Assembly (NCBI RefSeq): GCF_006965485.1
Contig: NZ_CP041360.1
Location: 1,984,001 to 2,048,000, forward strand
Direction of reading: 5' to 3'
Source of the DNA: Spirosoma sp. KCTC 42546
GTDB lineage: Bacteria > Bacteroidota > Bacteroidia > Cytophagales > Spirosomataceae
Length of the DNA: 64,000 bases
The position numbers were made by a program, and so were the translations under genes. Shown one piece after another: positions 18,415-28,169 of the stretch (positions are counted from its first letter, which is position 1; each line of letters starts with the position of its first letter). The notes beneath the pieces were generated by a model. That model was not told the origin of the DNA. It ran no database searches and saw nothing but the letters and a program-made list of their open reading frames with translations.

Positions 18415-19371
18415 ATGAAAAATTTCCCTCAAGTACGAATTACGCTACCTCGTTTCAGTTGGCTTGGCCTGGCCGCCGTTTGTATGCTCTGGTCGTTTAG
18501 CTCAGTGGCACAAATCAAAAAAGATACCACGAGTTATATCCAGACGCTCGACATCAAAACGGGAAAGATAGATACCATTCTGTCTATCAATACCCATTTT
18601 GAAGCCCCCAACTGGCACCCTGACAACTATCTGGTTCTCAATAGTAAGGGTAAGATTTATACTCTAAATCTGGCATCAAAAAAAGTTGCCGAACTTAATA
18701 CGGGTTCTGTTACCCAATGCAACAATGACCACGGTATTTCTCCGGACAAAAAATGGCTGGTAGTCAGTCATAATGACAAAAGTGATCCTTCGACAAAATC
18801 CTACAAATCCGCGCTTTATATACTTCCTATTACGGGCGGAGAGCCAAAACGAATCACCCCCGAAGTGCCATCCTTCTGGCATGGCTGGACGCCCGATGGC
18901 AAGACCTTAGCTTATTGTGCAGAGCGCAACGGTAATTTTGATATTTACACTATCGGGATTGACGGAGGAACCGAAAAACGACTGACCAGTAGCGAAGGCC
19001 TGGACGATGGGCCTGATTACTCGCCCGATGGGAAATACATTTATTTCAACTCGTACCGTACCGGACACATGCAGATCTGGCGGATGCTGGCCGATGGCTC
19101 AAAACCCGAGCAATTGACCTTTGATGAAAATTCGAACTGGTTTGCGCACCCCTCGCCCGATAATAACTGGATCGTTTACATCGCCTACATGTCTGATGAA
19201 AAACAAGCCCATTTATTTGGCAAAAACGTTAAGCTACGCCTGATGAATACCAAAACCAAAGCCGTCAAAGATATAACCCCCGTCTTTTATGGAGGTCAAG
19301 GCACAATCAACGTACCTTCGTGGAGCCCCGACAGCCGGAAAATCGCTTTCGTTAGCTACTTAGTAAAATAG
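18415..19371 (+). CDS. Secreted TolB-like beta-propeller (WD40/PD40) protein
   Basis: 318 residues starting at ATG 18415, with a long hydrophobic signal segment ([17 protein letters not shown]). It consists of repeated PD40/TolB blades: [70 protein letters not shown] and [16 protein letters not shown]. Such propellers bind partners or ligands in the periplasm; no catalytic motif is visible. The next gene starts 25 bp downstream on the same strand, so the two are probably one operon, divergent from the Nudix regulator. Confidence 0.87.
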   Translation: MKNFPQVRITLPRFSWLGLAAVCMLWSFSSVAQIKKDTTSYIQTLDIKTGKIDTILSINTHFEAPNWHPDNYLVLNSKGKIYTLNLASKKVAELNTGSVTQCNNDHGISPDKKWLVVSHNDKSDPSTKSYKSALYILPITGGEPKRITPEVPSFWHGWTPDGKTLAYCAERNGNFDIYTIGIDGGTEKRLTSSEGLDDGPDYSPDGKYIYFNSYRTGHMQIWRMLADGSKPEQLTFDENSNWFAHPSPDNNWIVYIAYMSDEKQAHLFGKNVKLRLMNTKTKAVKDITPVFYGGQGTINVPSWSPDSRKIAFVSYLVK

Positions 19372-19396
19372 CTCTAAATCCTCCTTTATTTTTCCT

Positions 19397-20815
19397 ATGA
19401 AAAAAGATAGCGGCTACGGCCGGCCCTCAACCTCAAGAAGGCAATTTTTGCAGCAAATTGGTGCGACCAGCCTGGTGGCGGCATCCTCGCCTTTGTCGTC
19501 ACTGGCTGCTCAGGCAAAAGCTGAAGAACGCATCCTACATTATGAAAAACCGGTTTCGTCCAATGATACCATTCGATTGGGGGTTATTGGGTATGGCGTT
19601 CAGGGCCATTTTGACCTGGCTACAGCCCTTAAAGTGCCGGGTGTTGAATTGGCAGGCATCTGCGATTTATATACGGGCCGACTGGAAAACGCCAAAGAAA
19701 AATTTGGCAATGAACTATATACCACCCGTAATTATAAAGAACTCCTGGACCGGAAAGACATCGACGCGGTGATTATTGCTACGCATGATGTCTGGCACGC
19801 ACGTATTACCCTGGATGCGCTGGCGAAAGGCAAGCACGTGTATTGCGAAAAGCCGATGGTCTATAAAATTAGCCAGGGCTATCCGGTCATAGCTGCCGCC
19901 AAACAAGCGGGCAAGGTATTGCAGGTGGGCAGTCAACGGGTTAGTAGCCTCGGTTATGCCAAGGCAAAAGAACTGCTGGCAGCTGGTGAAATTGGTAAAC
20001 TCAACATGGTGAATGCCGTGTATGACCGGCAAAGCTCGATTGGCGCCTGGGAATACACAATTCCCAAGGATGCGGATGCCATGACCACCGATTGGGAACG
20101 GTTTATTGGTGTTACGGCCAAAATGCCGTTCGATGCCAAAAAGTTTTTCTGGTGGCGGGCCTTTAAAGAAGTGGGTACGGGCGTAGCAGGCGACTTATTT
20201 ATTCACCTGTTGAGCGGCTCTCACTTTATCACCAACTCAAAAGGACCCAAAAGCATTTATAGTACCGGGCAGTTCAGCTATTGGAAAGACGGACGAAATC
20301 TACCTGATGTAATGTCGGGCGTGATGCAATATCCCGATAGCCCGGAACACGCTGCGTTTCAGTTAACCTTACAGGTGAATTTTATTAGTGGCACAGGCGG
20401 GCAGGAAGTGATCCGCCTGGTTGGTTCGGAAGGAGTCATTGATGTGGTTGGTAACAACATCAGCGTTAAACATAGTCTTATGCCCGAAGCGCCTGGCTTT
20501 GGCGGTTATGACTCTTTGTTCACGTTCTCCAAACGTATGCAGGATGACATGCAGAAGGAGTACGACGCCAAATGGACTGCCGACCAGCGAAAAAGACCAA
20601 CCAAAGAAGATATTGTCTTTAAAGCCCCTGATGGCTACAGCGACCATCTAGACCACTTCACTAATTTCTTTGATGCCATCAGAATGGGTAAACCTGTTGT
20701 TGAGGATGCTACGTTCGGCTTCCGGGCAGCCGCGCCAGCCTTATCTTGTAACGCTAGTTTTTTAAGCAAAAAGATCGTGCATTGGGACCCTGTTACTATG
20801 AAACTTGTGCAATAG
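19397..20815 (+). CDS. Tat-exported Gfo/Idh/MocA family oxidoreductase
   Basis: 472 residues with a twin-arginine signal (SRRQFLQQ at 13-20, hydrophobic stretch after it, AQA near residue 40). A Rossmann domain begins near residue 57 (RLGVIGYGVQG), with the family Lys-Pro motif in GKHVYCEKPM. The C-terminal Gfo/Idh alpha/beta domain follows, including the WWRAFKEVGTGVAGDLFIHL segment. Export by Tat implies folding with a bound NAD(P) cofactor and action in the periplasm. Family members of this kind oxidise or interconvert sugar C3 hydroxyls in glycoside breakdown. Pairing with the TolB-like gene and the nearby ThuA and DUF1080 genes supports that role but does not prove it. Confidence 0.9.
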   Translation: MKKDSGYGRPSTSRRQFLQQIGATSLVAASSPLSSLAAQAKAEERILHYEKPVSSNDTIRLGVIGYGVQGHFDLATALKVPGVELAGICDLYTGRLENAKEKFGNELYTTRNYKELLDRKDIDAVIIATHDVWHARITLDALAKGKHVYCEKPMVYKISQGYPVIAAAKQAGKVLQVGSQRVSSLGYAKAKELLAAGEIGKLNMVNAVYDRQSSIGAWEYTIPKDADAMTTDWERFIGVTAKMPFDAKKFFWWRAFKEVGTGVAGDLFIHLLSGSHFITNSKGPKSIYSTGQFSYWKDGRNLPDVMSGVMQYPDSPEHAAFQLTLQVNFISGTGGQEVIRLVGSEGVIDVVGNNISVKHSLMPEAPGFGGYDSLFTFSKRMQDDMQKEYDAKWTADQRKRPTKEDIVFKAPDGYSDHLDHFTNFFDAIRMGKPVVEDATFGFRAAAPALSCNASFLSKKIVHWDPVTMKLVQ

Positions 20816-20859
20816 TATTTTTGGCTTTAAGGTTCGCTCATCCTTGATGGACAGTAAGT

Positions 20860-20907
20860 TGCCTTAGTTCAGCTACGCCATTTGGCAACTGAACTAAGGC
20901 ATTTTTT
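20860..20907 (+). terminator. Intrinsic terminator after the oxidoreductase gene
   Basis: TGCCTTAGTTCAG (20860-20872) pairs perfectly with CTGAACTAAGGCA (20889-20901), followed by TTTTTT at 20902-20907. It ends the TolB-like/oxidoreductase transcript 45 bp after the stop. The loop contains a small GCCA/TGGC stem. Confidence 0.9.
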
Positions 20908-21057
20908 GTAACGCCAGGTAATCAAACAGGATGAATAGGGTTGATTGGCTTACTCTCGTTTAAGCTTATTTCTTACGCTAGATTATTCCTGACTAACGTA
21001 TAATGCGTCAATTTTACAGACATCAATAACGGTTTCATACCTTTTCTTCGCTGATTC

Positions 21058-22026
21058 ATGAAAGCTGTCGTCATCCATCGCCCCGGCTCAGCCGAGGAGC
21101 TTGTTCTCCAGGAGCGGCCTATACCTATTCCAACTGATGGGCAGGTGCTGGTAAAAGTGAACGCCTTTGGCCTGAACCGGTCTGAACTGATGACCCGCAA
21201 AGGCTTATCGCCCAATGTTCAGTTCCCGCGAGTGCTGGGTATCGAATGCGTTGGTGAGGTGGAAACCGACCCTTCCGGCCAGTATGCCAAAGGCCAGCCG
21301 GTAATGGCACTGATGGGCGGTATGGGTCGGGACTTTGACGGCAGCTATGCCGAGTACACGGTTTTGCCCAAACACTTGTTGCACCCGTTTCAGAGCATGC
21401 TTCCCTGGGAGGTGCTGGGTGCCATTCCGGAAATGTTTCAGACCGTACACGGCTCGCTACAGCTGGCCCTGGGTATTCAACCCGGCGAAACGCTGCTTGT
21501 ACGGGGAGGTACGTCGTCGGTAGGCATGCTGGCTATTCAGATCGCTAAAAACCTGGGTCTTACGGTACTGGCTACTACCCGAAATGTGCAGAAAGAATCG
21601 GCCTTGCGGGATAATGGAGCCACACACGTATTAATCGATGACGGGAAACTGAGCGAGGCAGTACGGGCTATTTTTCCCGAGGGCGTTGATAAGGTGCTGG
21701 AGCTGGTAGGTACATCTACCCTGCACGATTCATTGAGTTGCCTCAAGCCCGGTGGTATGGGCTGCATGAGTGGTATGTTATCCGAAACCTGGGCAATACC
21801 GAACTTTGCGCCCATGGAGTTCATTCCGTCTACGGTTAAGCTGACTGTCTACGACTCTGGCCAGATCAGTAGTTCAACAACAGCTTTTCAGGAGTTTATC
21901 CGCGAGGTTGAAGCGGGCCAGGTGAAACTATCGGTGAGCCAGGTGTTTCGGTTAGATCAGATCGTGGAGGCCCACCGATTCATGGAGCAAAATCAGGGTG
22001 CTGGTAAGATCGTCGTATTGCCCTAA
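21058..22026 (+). CDS. MDR-superfamily zinc-independent reductase (quinone oxidoreductase-like)
   Basis: 322 residues, cytosolic. The N-terminal GroES-like catalytic domain (1-120) begins MKAVVIHRPG and includes VNAFGLNRSELMTRKG. The Rossmann domain carries VRGGTSSVGMLAIQIAKNLG near residue 150, the NADPH-binding glycine motif of the QOR group. Catalytic and structural zinc ligands are absent, and the length fits QOR/zeta-crystallin-like enzymes. It likely reduces quinones or alpha,beta-unsaturated carbonyls with NADPH. It stands alone between a terminator and the ThuA-like gene. Confidence 0.9.
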   Translation: MKAVVIHRPGSAEELVLQERPIPIPTDGQVLVKVNAFGLNRSELMTRKGLSPNVQFPRVLGIECVGEVETDPSGQYAKGQPVMALMGGMGRDFDGSYAEYTVLPKHLLHPFQSMLPWEVLGAIPEMFQTVHGSLQLALGIQPGETLLVRGGTSSVGMLAIQIAKNLGLTVLATTRNVQKESALRDNGATHVLIDDGKLSEAVRAIFPEGVDKVLELVGTSTLHDSLSCLKPGGMGCMSGMLSETWAIPNFAPMEFIPSTVKLTVYDSGQISSSTTAFQEFIREVEAGQVKLSVSQVFRLDQIVEAHRFMEQNQGAGKIVVLP

Positions 22027-22267
22027 CCCTCAGAAGAAAAGTGATTACTTCCTATTGCAGTTGACAATCTGGATGGAAATTCGTTCGGGGCGTAGTAGGA
22101 GCGGACAGGAAGCTCCATTGTCTTCTACAAAATGGGCTACGGGCTGATCTCATAAGGAAGCTAAAGTAGATTCAATCCATTACTTGTTTTGAAGACTATA
22201 ACTCTGTATGCAGTCCACTGCGGCAGATTCAGAACTGGTATGCCCTCGTATCGTCAAACAAAATTTT

Positions 22268-23248
22268 ATGAAATCGCTATTCGCTCTTCTCGTACTGCTA
22301 ATTGGTACCAGCACGTATGTTCAGGCTCAATCACCCCAAAAAGGCAAGGCTAACGTTATACGCACACTTATTGTAGATGGGCAGAATAACCATGAACAAT
22401 GGCCTAAGATCACCTTTATGATGAAGCGCTACCTCGAAGAAACCGGTAAATTTTCGGTCGACGTAAAGCGATCTTATTATACCTGGAACGGAGATGCCCT
22501 GATTGAGAAATATAAAATCCCTGGTGTTCAGACGACCAAAGCTTTACCCAAAGCCAGGGCAGACTCCAGCTTCCACCCCGACTTTTCTAAGTACGACCTT
22601 GTCATCTGCAACTTTGGCTGGAATGCTGCTCCCTGGTCCGACGAAACGCAGGCTGATTTTGAAAGCTTCATAAAAAAAGGGGGCGGCCTGGTGGTAGTTC
22701 ATGCGGCCGATAATTCGTTTCCTATGTGGCCCGCCTACAACAAAATGATCGGTCTCGGCGGGTGGGGGGACCGTACTGAAAAAGATGGTCCTTTTGTGTA
22801 TTACGACAACGAAGGAAAGCTAATTCGAGATACACAGCCTGGTCGCGCCGGATCGCACGGTGCACAGGCCGAGTTCCTGATTACGGTTCGGGATGCCAAC
22901 CACCCCATTACGAAAGGCATGCCATTAACCTGGATGCATACCAAAGACGAGATGTATGACCGTCTGCGCGGGCCCGCCGAGAACATGACCGTGCTGGCAA
23001 CCGCTTTCTCGTCAAAAGAGAACAAAGGCACCGACCGCAACGAACCCATGCTGATGACCATTAACTATGGGAAAGGTCGGATTTTTCACACGCCCCTGGG
23101 CCATGTCGATTACTCCGTCGAATGCGTTGGGTTTATCACCTGCCTGCAACGGGGTGCTCAGTGGGCTGCCACCGGCAAAGTCGATATTCCCATTCCTGCC
23201 GATTTCCCAACGCCAACTGCCACCAGCAAACGGAGCTTTGTTGAATAA
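22268..23248 (+). CDS. Secreted ThuA-like domain protein
   Basis: 326 residues from ATG 22268, which directly begins a signal peptide (MKSLFALLVLLIGTSTYVQAQ). A start at 22208 would add a non-hydrophobic leader and is unlikely. The ThuA fold (class I glutamine-amidotransferase-like) fills the rest: LIVDGQNNHEQWPK, DLVICNFGWN, FIKKGGGLVVVHAADNSF, LTWMHTKDEMYDRL, and GKGRIFHTPLGH. ThuA domains occur with sugar oxidoreductases in trehalose and 3-keto-sugar use. The stop is 18 bp from the convergent radical SAM gene. Confidence 0.9.
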   Translation: MKSLFALLVLLIGTSTYVQAQSPQKGKANVIRTLIVDGQNNHEQWPKITFMMKRYLEETGKFSVDVKRSYYTWNGDALIEKYKIPGVQTTKALPKARADSSFHPDFSKYDLVICNFGWNAAPWSDETQADFESFIKKGGGLVVVHAADNSFPMWPAYNKMIGLGGWGDRTEKDGPFVYYDNEGKLIRDTQPGRAGSHGAQAEFLITVRDANHPITKGMPLTWMHTKDEMYDRLRGPAENMTVLATAFSSKENKGTDRNEPMLMTINYGKGRIFHTPLGHVDYSVECVGFITCLQRGAQWAATGKVDIPIPADFPTPTATSKRSFVE

Positions 23249-23266
23249 GCATGGTTGACTAGTGAT

Positions 23267-25498
23267 TTAGACCACCAGCAGCCCTGCTGCTCGCCAGTCG
23301 GCCCAGCCCTCAGTTTGCTGAAAGGCAAGAAAACTGCCCAGGCCAGCCTGCTCAAAGGTAGCCCTTAGCTGTTGGAGAGTCAGTGGTACGGGTGCGTTTT
23401 GGCTAAATTGGGGCCAGTATTGCATCAGCCATTGACCCATTGTAAGGGGTAAGTCTAGCACCAGATCATCCTGCCGCCGGGCAAAAGTCAGTTCCGCCTG
23501 TGGTACCGATCGCCCCTGGGTGGACGACCGCCGTCCCCGACGCGGTTCCACTATGGCCAGCGTGGGCGCGTGACCCGGCCAGACCACCAGCGCATGGCTG
23601 CGTAGTAGGTCTTCGGTGGTATCGGCAATGGCCTCGTCAATGTAATCGGGTGGCACGGTGGTGGGTGGTACCCGGAAGGTAAACCAACTGGCCAGCGGAA
23701 TCTCCAGCCCAACACCGTGCATGTAATTGAACAGCGATTTCCGAAGCCCCTCGGCAAAGCGCTCATGGTCGGCCCCCAGTGGATCCGCATGGTCAAGATC
23801 GTTATCGGCAAAGGGACCATCGATAGGCCCAATGCGCTGTACGTCGAACCCGGCCGGATGCAGGCCTACGGGGCTATGAGCGGTCATGGCAAACCGATGC
23901 CAGAAGCCCGATTGAACCACTCCGATGGCAAACAACTGCCGTACCATTTCCAGCGAGTCGATGGTTTCCTGATCAGTCTGCGTCGGGAAACCATACATCA
24001 AATACGCATGAACCATGATGCCAGCGGTAGTGAAGTGATTGGCCACGCGAGCCACCTGCGCCACCGTAACGCCTTTCTTCATCCGCTCAAGCAACCGATC
24101 CGACGCCACTTCCAGGCCCCCCGATACGGCAATACAACCCGATAGTTTGAGCAGTTGGCACAAATCGGCCGTAAACGCTTTTTCGAAACGGATGTTGGTC
24201 CACCAGACCACCGTTAATCCCCGGCGAAGGATTTCCAGCGCCAGGTCCCGCATGAGCGCCGGTGGAGCGGCTTCATCCACAAAGTGGAAACCGTTCTGCC
24301 CCGTTTGGGTCATAATGGTTTCAATACGGTCGCAAAGTAGCCCGGCGGTGAGAGGTTCATAGCGGGCAATATAGTCGAGGGATATGTCGCAGAACGAGCA
24401 CTTGCCCCAATAGCAACCGTGGGCCAGGGTTAGCTTATTCCAGCGACCATCACTCCACAACCGGTGCATGGGATTAGTCACCTCAATCACCGACAGATAG
24501 TTGTTGAGCGGCAAATCGGCATAATCGGGGGTGCCGGTGTCGCGCTGCGCTACATCCCGGTCGATAGCCCCGTTTTGATAGACCACTTGTCCATCCACCC
24601 GCATAAATGTCCGTTTCAGGTTAGTAGCCTCTCGCTTACCGCGCAGGTGTTCGAGCAACGAGCGCAGAGGTGCTTCCCCATCGTCCAGACTCACAAAATC
24701 CACATAATCGAACAGGCGCGGTTCCCGCAGGCTGCGGAGTTCGGTATTGGCATAGCCCCCGCCCAGTACTACCCGAACCGCCGGATAGTGTTGTTTCAGA
24801 TGCCGCCCGCACAGCAATGCCCCGAACAGATTTCCTGGAAATGGGACCGTCAGGCAAACCACGGTTGGTTGATACTGCGCCATTTTCTGATCCAACAAGT
24901 GCAATAGCGTTTGGCCAACCAGCGTATCGGGGGCCGTTAAGGAAGCCTGTAGGTCATCAAAATGAGTAGCAGTTCGGCCCAGGCGTTCGGCATATCGGCT
25001 GAAGCCAAAATGCGGATCAATCGCTTCAGCCAGTAAATCACCAATGTCTTCCAGATAGAGGGTGGCTAAATGCCGTGCTTTGTCATGCAGTCCCATAGTC
25101 CCGAAGGCCCAGTCCAGTTCATCGACTTCCGCAAAACGGGAGGATTCGGGCAGGTAACTCCGGTCGGCAATGGTATGAGCCAGGGTGGGGTTTCGGTGTT
25201 GCAAAAACCGGATCGTCGGCTCAATTGTGGCTACATAATCGGCCCGTAACCGTAGCATCCGCTGGCTGTTCTGGCTAAGGTTCGCCACGGCGGAGGCTTG
25301 TGCAAACAGATTGGTCAGTCCTTGTTTGGAGAAAAGGCTCAGGATCGTTTCAATACCCAGGTCTGCCTGATGCGCCACCACCGGCTCACCATCAGAGAGG
25401 GCAAGCGTATTCAGGTAACCTTTCAGATAAGCGGTAGCGGGATAGGGTGTGTTGAGTTGGGTAAACGGGGGCGTCAGCAACAGCACGCGATTGGTCAT
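23267..25498 (-). CDS. B12-binding domain radical SAM protein
   Basis: 743 residues from the ATG at 25498 (MTNRVLLLTPPFTQLNTPYP). The longer open frame to 25678 adds 60 residues without family features. The N-terminal cobalamin-binding-type Rossmann region lies at about 180-330 (PTVVCLTVPFPGNLFGALL, VRVVLGGGYANTE). The radical SAM core follows, with the cluster motif CYWGKCSFC, which is CX4CX2C rather than the usual CX3CX2C. Then come GFHFVDEAAPP, GGLEVASDRLLERMKKGVT and HAYLMYGFPTQT. The C-terminal 200 residues have no recognised domain. Chemistry (methylation, ring contraction or other) is unknown. No obvious substrate gene or precursor peptide is adjacent; the upstream neighbour on the same strand is the DUF1080 gene. 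Confidence 0.87.
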   Translation of the reverse strand: MTNRVLLLTPPFTQLNTPYPATAYLKGYLNTLALSDGEPVVAHQADLGIETILSLFSKQGLTNLFAQASAVANLSQNSQRMLRLRADYVATIEPTIRFLQHRNPTLAHTIADRSYLPESSRFAEVDELDWAFGTMGLHDKARHLATLYLEDIGDLLAEAIDPHFGFSRYAERLGRTATHFDDLQASLTAPDTLVGQTLLHLLDQKMAQYQPTVVCLTVPFPGNLFGALLCGRHLKQHYPAVRVVLGGGYANTELRSLREPRLFDYVDFVSLDDGEAPLRSLLEHLRGKREATNLKRTFMRVDGQVVYQNGAIDRDVAQRDTGTPDYADLPLNNYLSVIEVTNPMHRLWSDGRWNKLTLAHGCYWGKCSFCDISLDYIARYEPLTAGLLCDRIETIMTQTGQNGFHFVDEAAPPALMRDLALEILRRGLTVVWWTNIRFEKAFTADLCQLLKLSGCIAVSGGLEVASDRLLERMKKGVTVAQVARVANHFTTAGIMVHAYLMYGFPTQTDQETIDSLEMVRQLFAIGVVQSGFWHRFAMTAHSPVGLHPAGFDVQRIGPIDGPFADNDLDHADPLGADHERFAEGLRKSLFNYMHGVGLEIPLASWFTFRVPPTTVPPDYIDEAIADTTEDLLRSHALVVWPGHAPTLAIVEPRRGRRSSTQGRSVPQAELTFARRQDDLVLDLPLTMGQWLMQYWPQFSQNAPVPLTLQQLRATFEQAGLGSFLAFQQTEGWADWRAAGLLVV

Positions 25499-25719
25499 GA
25501 GCATATCCTGGAAGGCCATCCCAGGCGTTAATGAATAACTCCCCAACGAATACGCCCGGTATATCATTCCAGGCCGTGCTGAACCTGCCAGATTTAACTG
25601 GAGGGTTTCGCAACCGTTTTTTGACCAACGAGGGATGAAGAATACTACGATTGTAATTGCGCTCAGCTGTAGGTCCAAATTCGGCTTTTATTATTCGTAC
25701 CTATAGCTGAGCATAATGG

Positions 25720-26445
25720 TTAGAGCGGCCGTAGTTTGATGTTGCGGAACCAGACATTGGTATTCCAGTCCTGTAAACCAATTCGCCCCGTGAGCTTTCC
25801 TTTCCCAACGGGGGCATCTTTGAGCTTACTGGCCGCCATTCGCTGTTTCCAGTCGGAGCTGGTCAGGTCGTGTTCCTGAACGGTGAAGCCGTTTATGGTA
25901 ACAATCAGTTTGCTCTTTTTTAGGCTCATTGTTAGCTGATTCCAGCTTCCCAGCGGTTTGGGCTCCTGCATACGGACGTCGGCCAGACCAAACAGATCGC
26001 CGGAGCTGTGCGGATGGGCTGACTCTTTTTGATAGAGCGCATCATCTCCCACCTGAACTTCAAGGCCGGTATCATAAATTTTTTTGTTCTGAGCTTCTTC
26101 CTGGACAAAGAAAAAGAATCCGCTGTTGGTATACTTTTCGATTTTGAATTCCGCTTTAAACTCAAAATCACCCGAAATTATCGCATCGGTCACTAAATCA
26201 CCTGCGTCGCGGGCCGTTGTAGCTGTTTGGGGAACATCCAGATGCAGCACGCCCTGTTCTATTTTCCAGGTTGCGGGAACACCTTTCCCATTGTATCGAT
26301 GCCAGCCTTTCAGATCATGTCCATCAAAGAGTAATTTCCAGCCTTCTTTCTTTTCCTGGGCCGACAAGGTATTGAGGGGCTGCGCTTGTACAAGTGAACA
26401 AGCTAGATAAGTGATCAAACCAAAGGCCACAAGTTTAGCGAACAT
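25720..26445 (-). CDS. Secreted DUF1080 (3-keto-disaccharide hydrolase) domain protein
   Basis: 241 residues with signal peptide ending SLVQAQ (about residue 22). The single DUF1080 jellyroll domain shows the usual start EGWKLLFDGHDLKGWH, then GVLHLD, EFKAEFKIEKYTNSGFFF, GLEVQVGDDA and the C-terminal GRIGLQDWNTNVWFRNIKL. Members act on 3-keto-glycosides or bind glycans in the periplasm or outer membrane. Together with the Tat oxidoreductase and ThuA-like gene it supports a 3-keto-sugar route, though the genes are not contiguous. Divergent from the GH28 gene across a 217 bp spacer. Confidence 0.9.
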   Translation of the reverse strand: MFAKLVAFGLITYLACSLVQAQPLNTLSAQEKKEGWKLLFDGHDLKGWHRYNGKGVPATWKIEQGVLHLDVPQTATTARDAGDLVTDAIISGDFEFKAEFKIEKYTNSGFFFFVQEEAQNKKIYDTGLEVQVGDDALYQKESAHPHSSGDLFGLADVRMQEPKPLGSWNQLTMSLKKSKLIVTINGFTVQEHDLTSSDWKQRMAASKLKDAPVGKGKLTGRIGLQDWNTNVWFRNIKLRPL

Positions 26446-26607
26446 TCGTAGTTAGATTTAGGGTGATATAAAAATGGGAAAAACTGATTGAATCAGGAGT
26501 TATTCAGCAAAGAGCTATTGCGAGCGGACATACTATGTCGGTTTCATTATTATGTGCCTATATGGGTTATATAACTTTTTCTTACCTATTTCTGAGTAGG
26601 AGTGGGG

Positions 26608-26615
26608 TATCTTTG
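26608..26615 (+). promoter_or_regulatory. Possible -7 element of the GH28 gene
   Basis: TATCTTTG fits TAnnTTTG and lies 48 bp before the ATG at 26663 in the divergent spacer. No -33 TTG at the usual distance was found. Confidence 0.4.
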
Positions 26616-26662
26616 GGGTAGATTACTTGTATACCTGTCAGGACTAGTCAGTACCATACGAT

Positions 26663-27991
26663 ATGAGAATAATAGGTGTTGCATTGGTGTGTGCGGTGGC
26701 GCTAAGCGTACAACTTAGTGCGCAAAATGTGGTGAAAACCTCGTTTCCGGATGGAAGCCCGATCAGCAGCTGGTTTACGACGATCCGCAAGGTAAGTCTT
26801 TCCCAGCTCGGAAAGTCGTATGTGATTTCCAACTTTGGCGTAACAGCCGACAGTACCCTTGTGCAGACCGACGCTATTCAGAAAGTCATTGATATGGCAG
26901 CCCGGAAGGGCGGGGGCGTAGTGGTGATCCCCAAAGGTACGTTTATGAGTGGAGCATTATTTTTCAAGCCCAAAACCCATTTGTACCTGGCAGAAGGGGC
27001 TGTCCTTAAAGGCTCCAATAACATTGCTGACTACCCAAAATTGCCATCGCGGATGGAAGGCCAGAGTCTGGATTACTTTGCCGCCCTGGTGAATGCCTAT
27101 CAGGTCGATGGCTTCACAATTTCAGGAAAAGGGGTGATTGATGGCAATGGGCTGCGTTTTTGGGAAGCTTTTTGGGCCAGACGAAAAGAAAATCCCAACT
27201 GTACGAATCTGGAGGTTTCCCGCCCGAGGCTGGTATTTATCTGGAAATGCAACAACGTTCAGGTTCAGGATATTAAGCTGCATAATGCGGGTTTCTGGAC
27301 CAGTCATTACTATCAGTGCCAGAACCTGAAAGTACTGGATGCGCATATTTATTCGCCTTACAAACCTGTGAAAGCCCCCAGCACGGATGCTATTGATCTG
27401 GATGCGTGCTCTAACGTTTTGATTAAAGGGTGTTATATGTCGGTCAATGATGACGCGATTGCCCTTAAAGGTGGTAAAGGCCCCTGGGCCGACCGTGTGC
27501 CAAGTAACGGTGCCAACACCAATATCATCATTGAGGATTGTGAATTTGGCTTTTGCCATTCAGCACTTACCTGCGGTAGCGAAGCGATTCACAACCGGAA
27601 CATTATCATGCGTAACTGTCATGTGAACGAGGCTAGCCGGGTGTTGTGGCTGAAGATGCGGCCAGATACCCCTCAACTTTACGAATACATAACGCTCGAA
27701 AATATAAAAGGCCAGGCGCATAGCCTTCTGTATGTGAAACCCTGGACGCAGTTTTTCGATTTACAAGGACGCCCGGATGTACCACTTTCCTACTCCGACC
27801 ATGTGAGTCTCAAACATATCGAACTTAGTTGCGATACGTTCTTCGACGTGGCTATTTCAGAATACGACAGGCTATCCAATTTTATCTTCGAAAACGTTGC
27901 GGTCGAAAGCAAAAACGCGGCTATTGATAAAAAGGTTGTTAACGGATTTAGGCTCAAAAATGTGAAAATCAATCATACGATCGTGGAATAA
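26663..27991 (+). CDS. Glycoside hydrolase family 28-like protein (pectinase superfamily)
   Basis: 442 residues, signal peptide about 1-21 (VALSVQLSAQ). The right-handed parallel beta-helix is announced by GVTADSTLVQTDAIQKVID and GGVVVIPKGTFMSGALFFK, typical of Bacteroidota GH28 (polygalacturonase/rhamnogalacturonan group). Catalytic Asp candidates are Asp242 in STDAID and Asp263/Asp264 in NDDAIALKGG. The family GHG is replaced by the segment CHSALTCGSE and the RIK site by WLKMR. Substrate is probably a uronic-acid or rhamnose-containing polysaccharide, unproven. It is divergent from the DUF1080 gene and has no SusCD pair nearby. Confidence 0.87.
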   Translation: MRIIGVALVCAVALSVQLSAQNVVKTSFPDGSPISSWFTTIRKVSLSQLGKSYVISNFGVTADSTLVQTDAIQKVIDMAARKGGGVVVIPKGTFMSGALFFKPKTHLYLAEGAVLKGSNNIADYPKLPSRMEGQSLDYFAALVNAYQVDGFTISGKGVIDGNGLRFWEAFWARRKENPNCTNLEVSRPRLVFIWKCNNVQVQDIKLHNAGFWTSHYYQCQNLKVLDAHIYSPYKPVKAPSTDAIDLDACSNVLIKGCYMSVNDDAIALKGGKGPWADRVPSNGANTNIIIEDCEFGFCHSALTCGSEAIHNRNIIMRNCHVNEASRVLWLKMRPDTPQLYEYITLENIKGQAHSLLYVKPWTQFFDLQGRPDVPLSYSDHVSLKHIELSCDTFFDVAISEYDRLSNFIFENVAVESKNAAIDKKVVNGFRLKNVKINHTIVE

Positions 27992-28169
27992 TCGGGTGCC
28001 GTAGTCAAGGGCGAAAATATGCCTGACCAGCTACTAATATTGCACTGACCCAGCTTGATCGTTTTAAAACGTGGCTACTGCTGCATGAAGGTCCGAATCA
28101 AGAAAATCTGTGATCATTGGAACTCACTCTAGAAGCATCGATCAACTAAACTAGTATTACCCGCTGGCT

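Noticed and set aside
25499..25678. N-terminal extension of the radical SAM protein
   Set aside because: It lacks family features, and MTNRVLLLTPPF at 25498 is a typical beginning for B12-binding radical SAM proteins.
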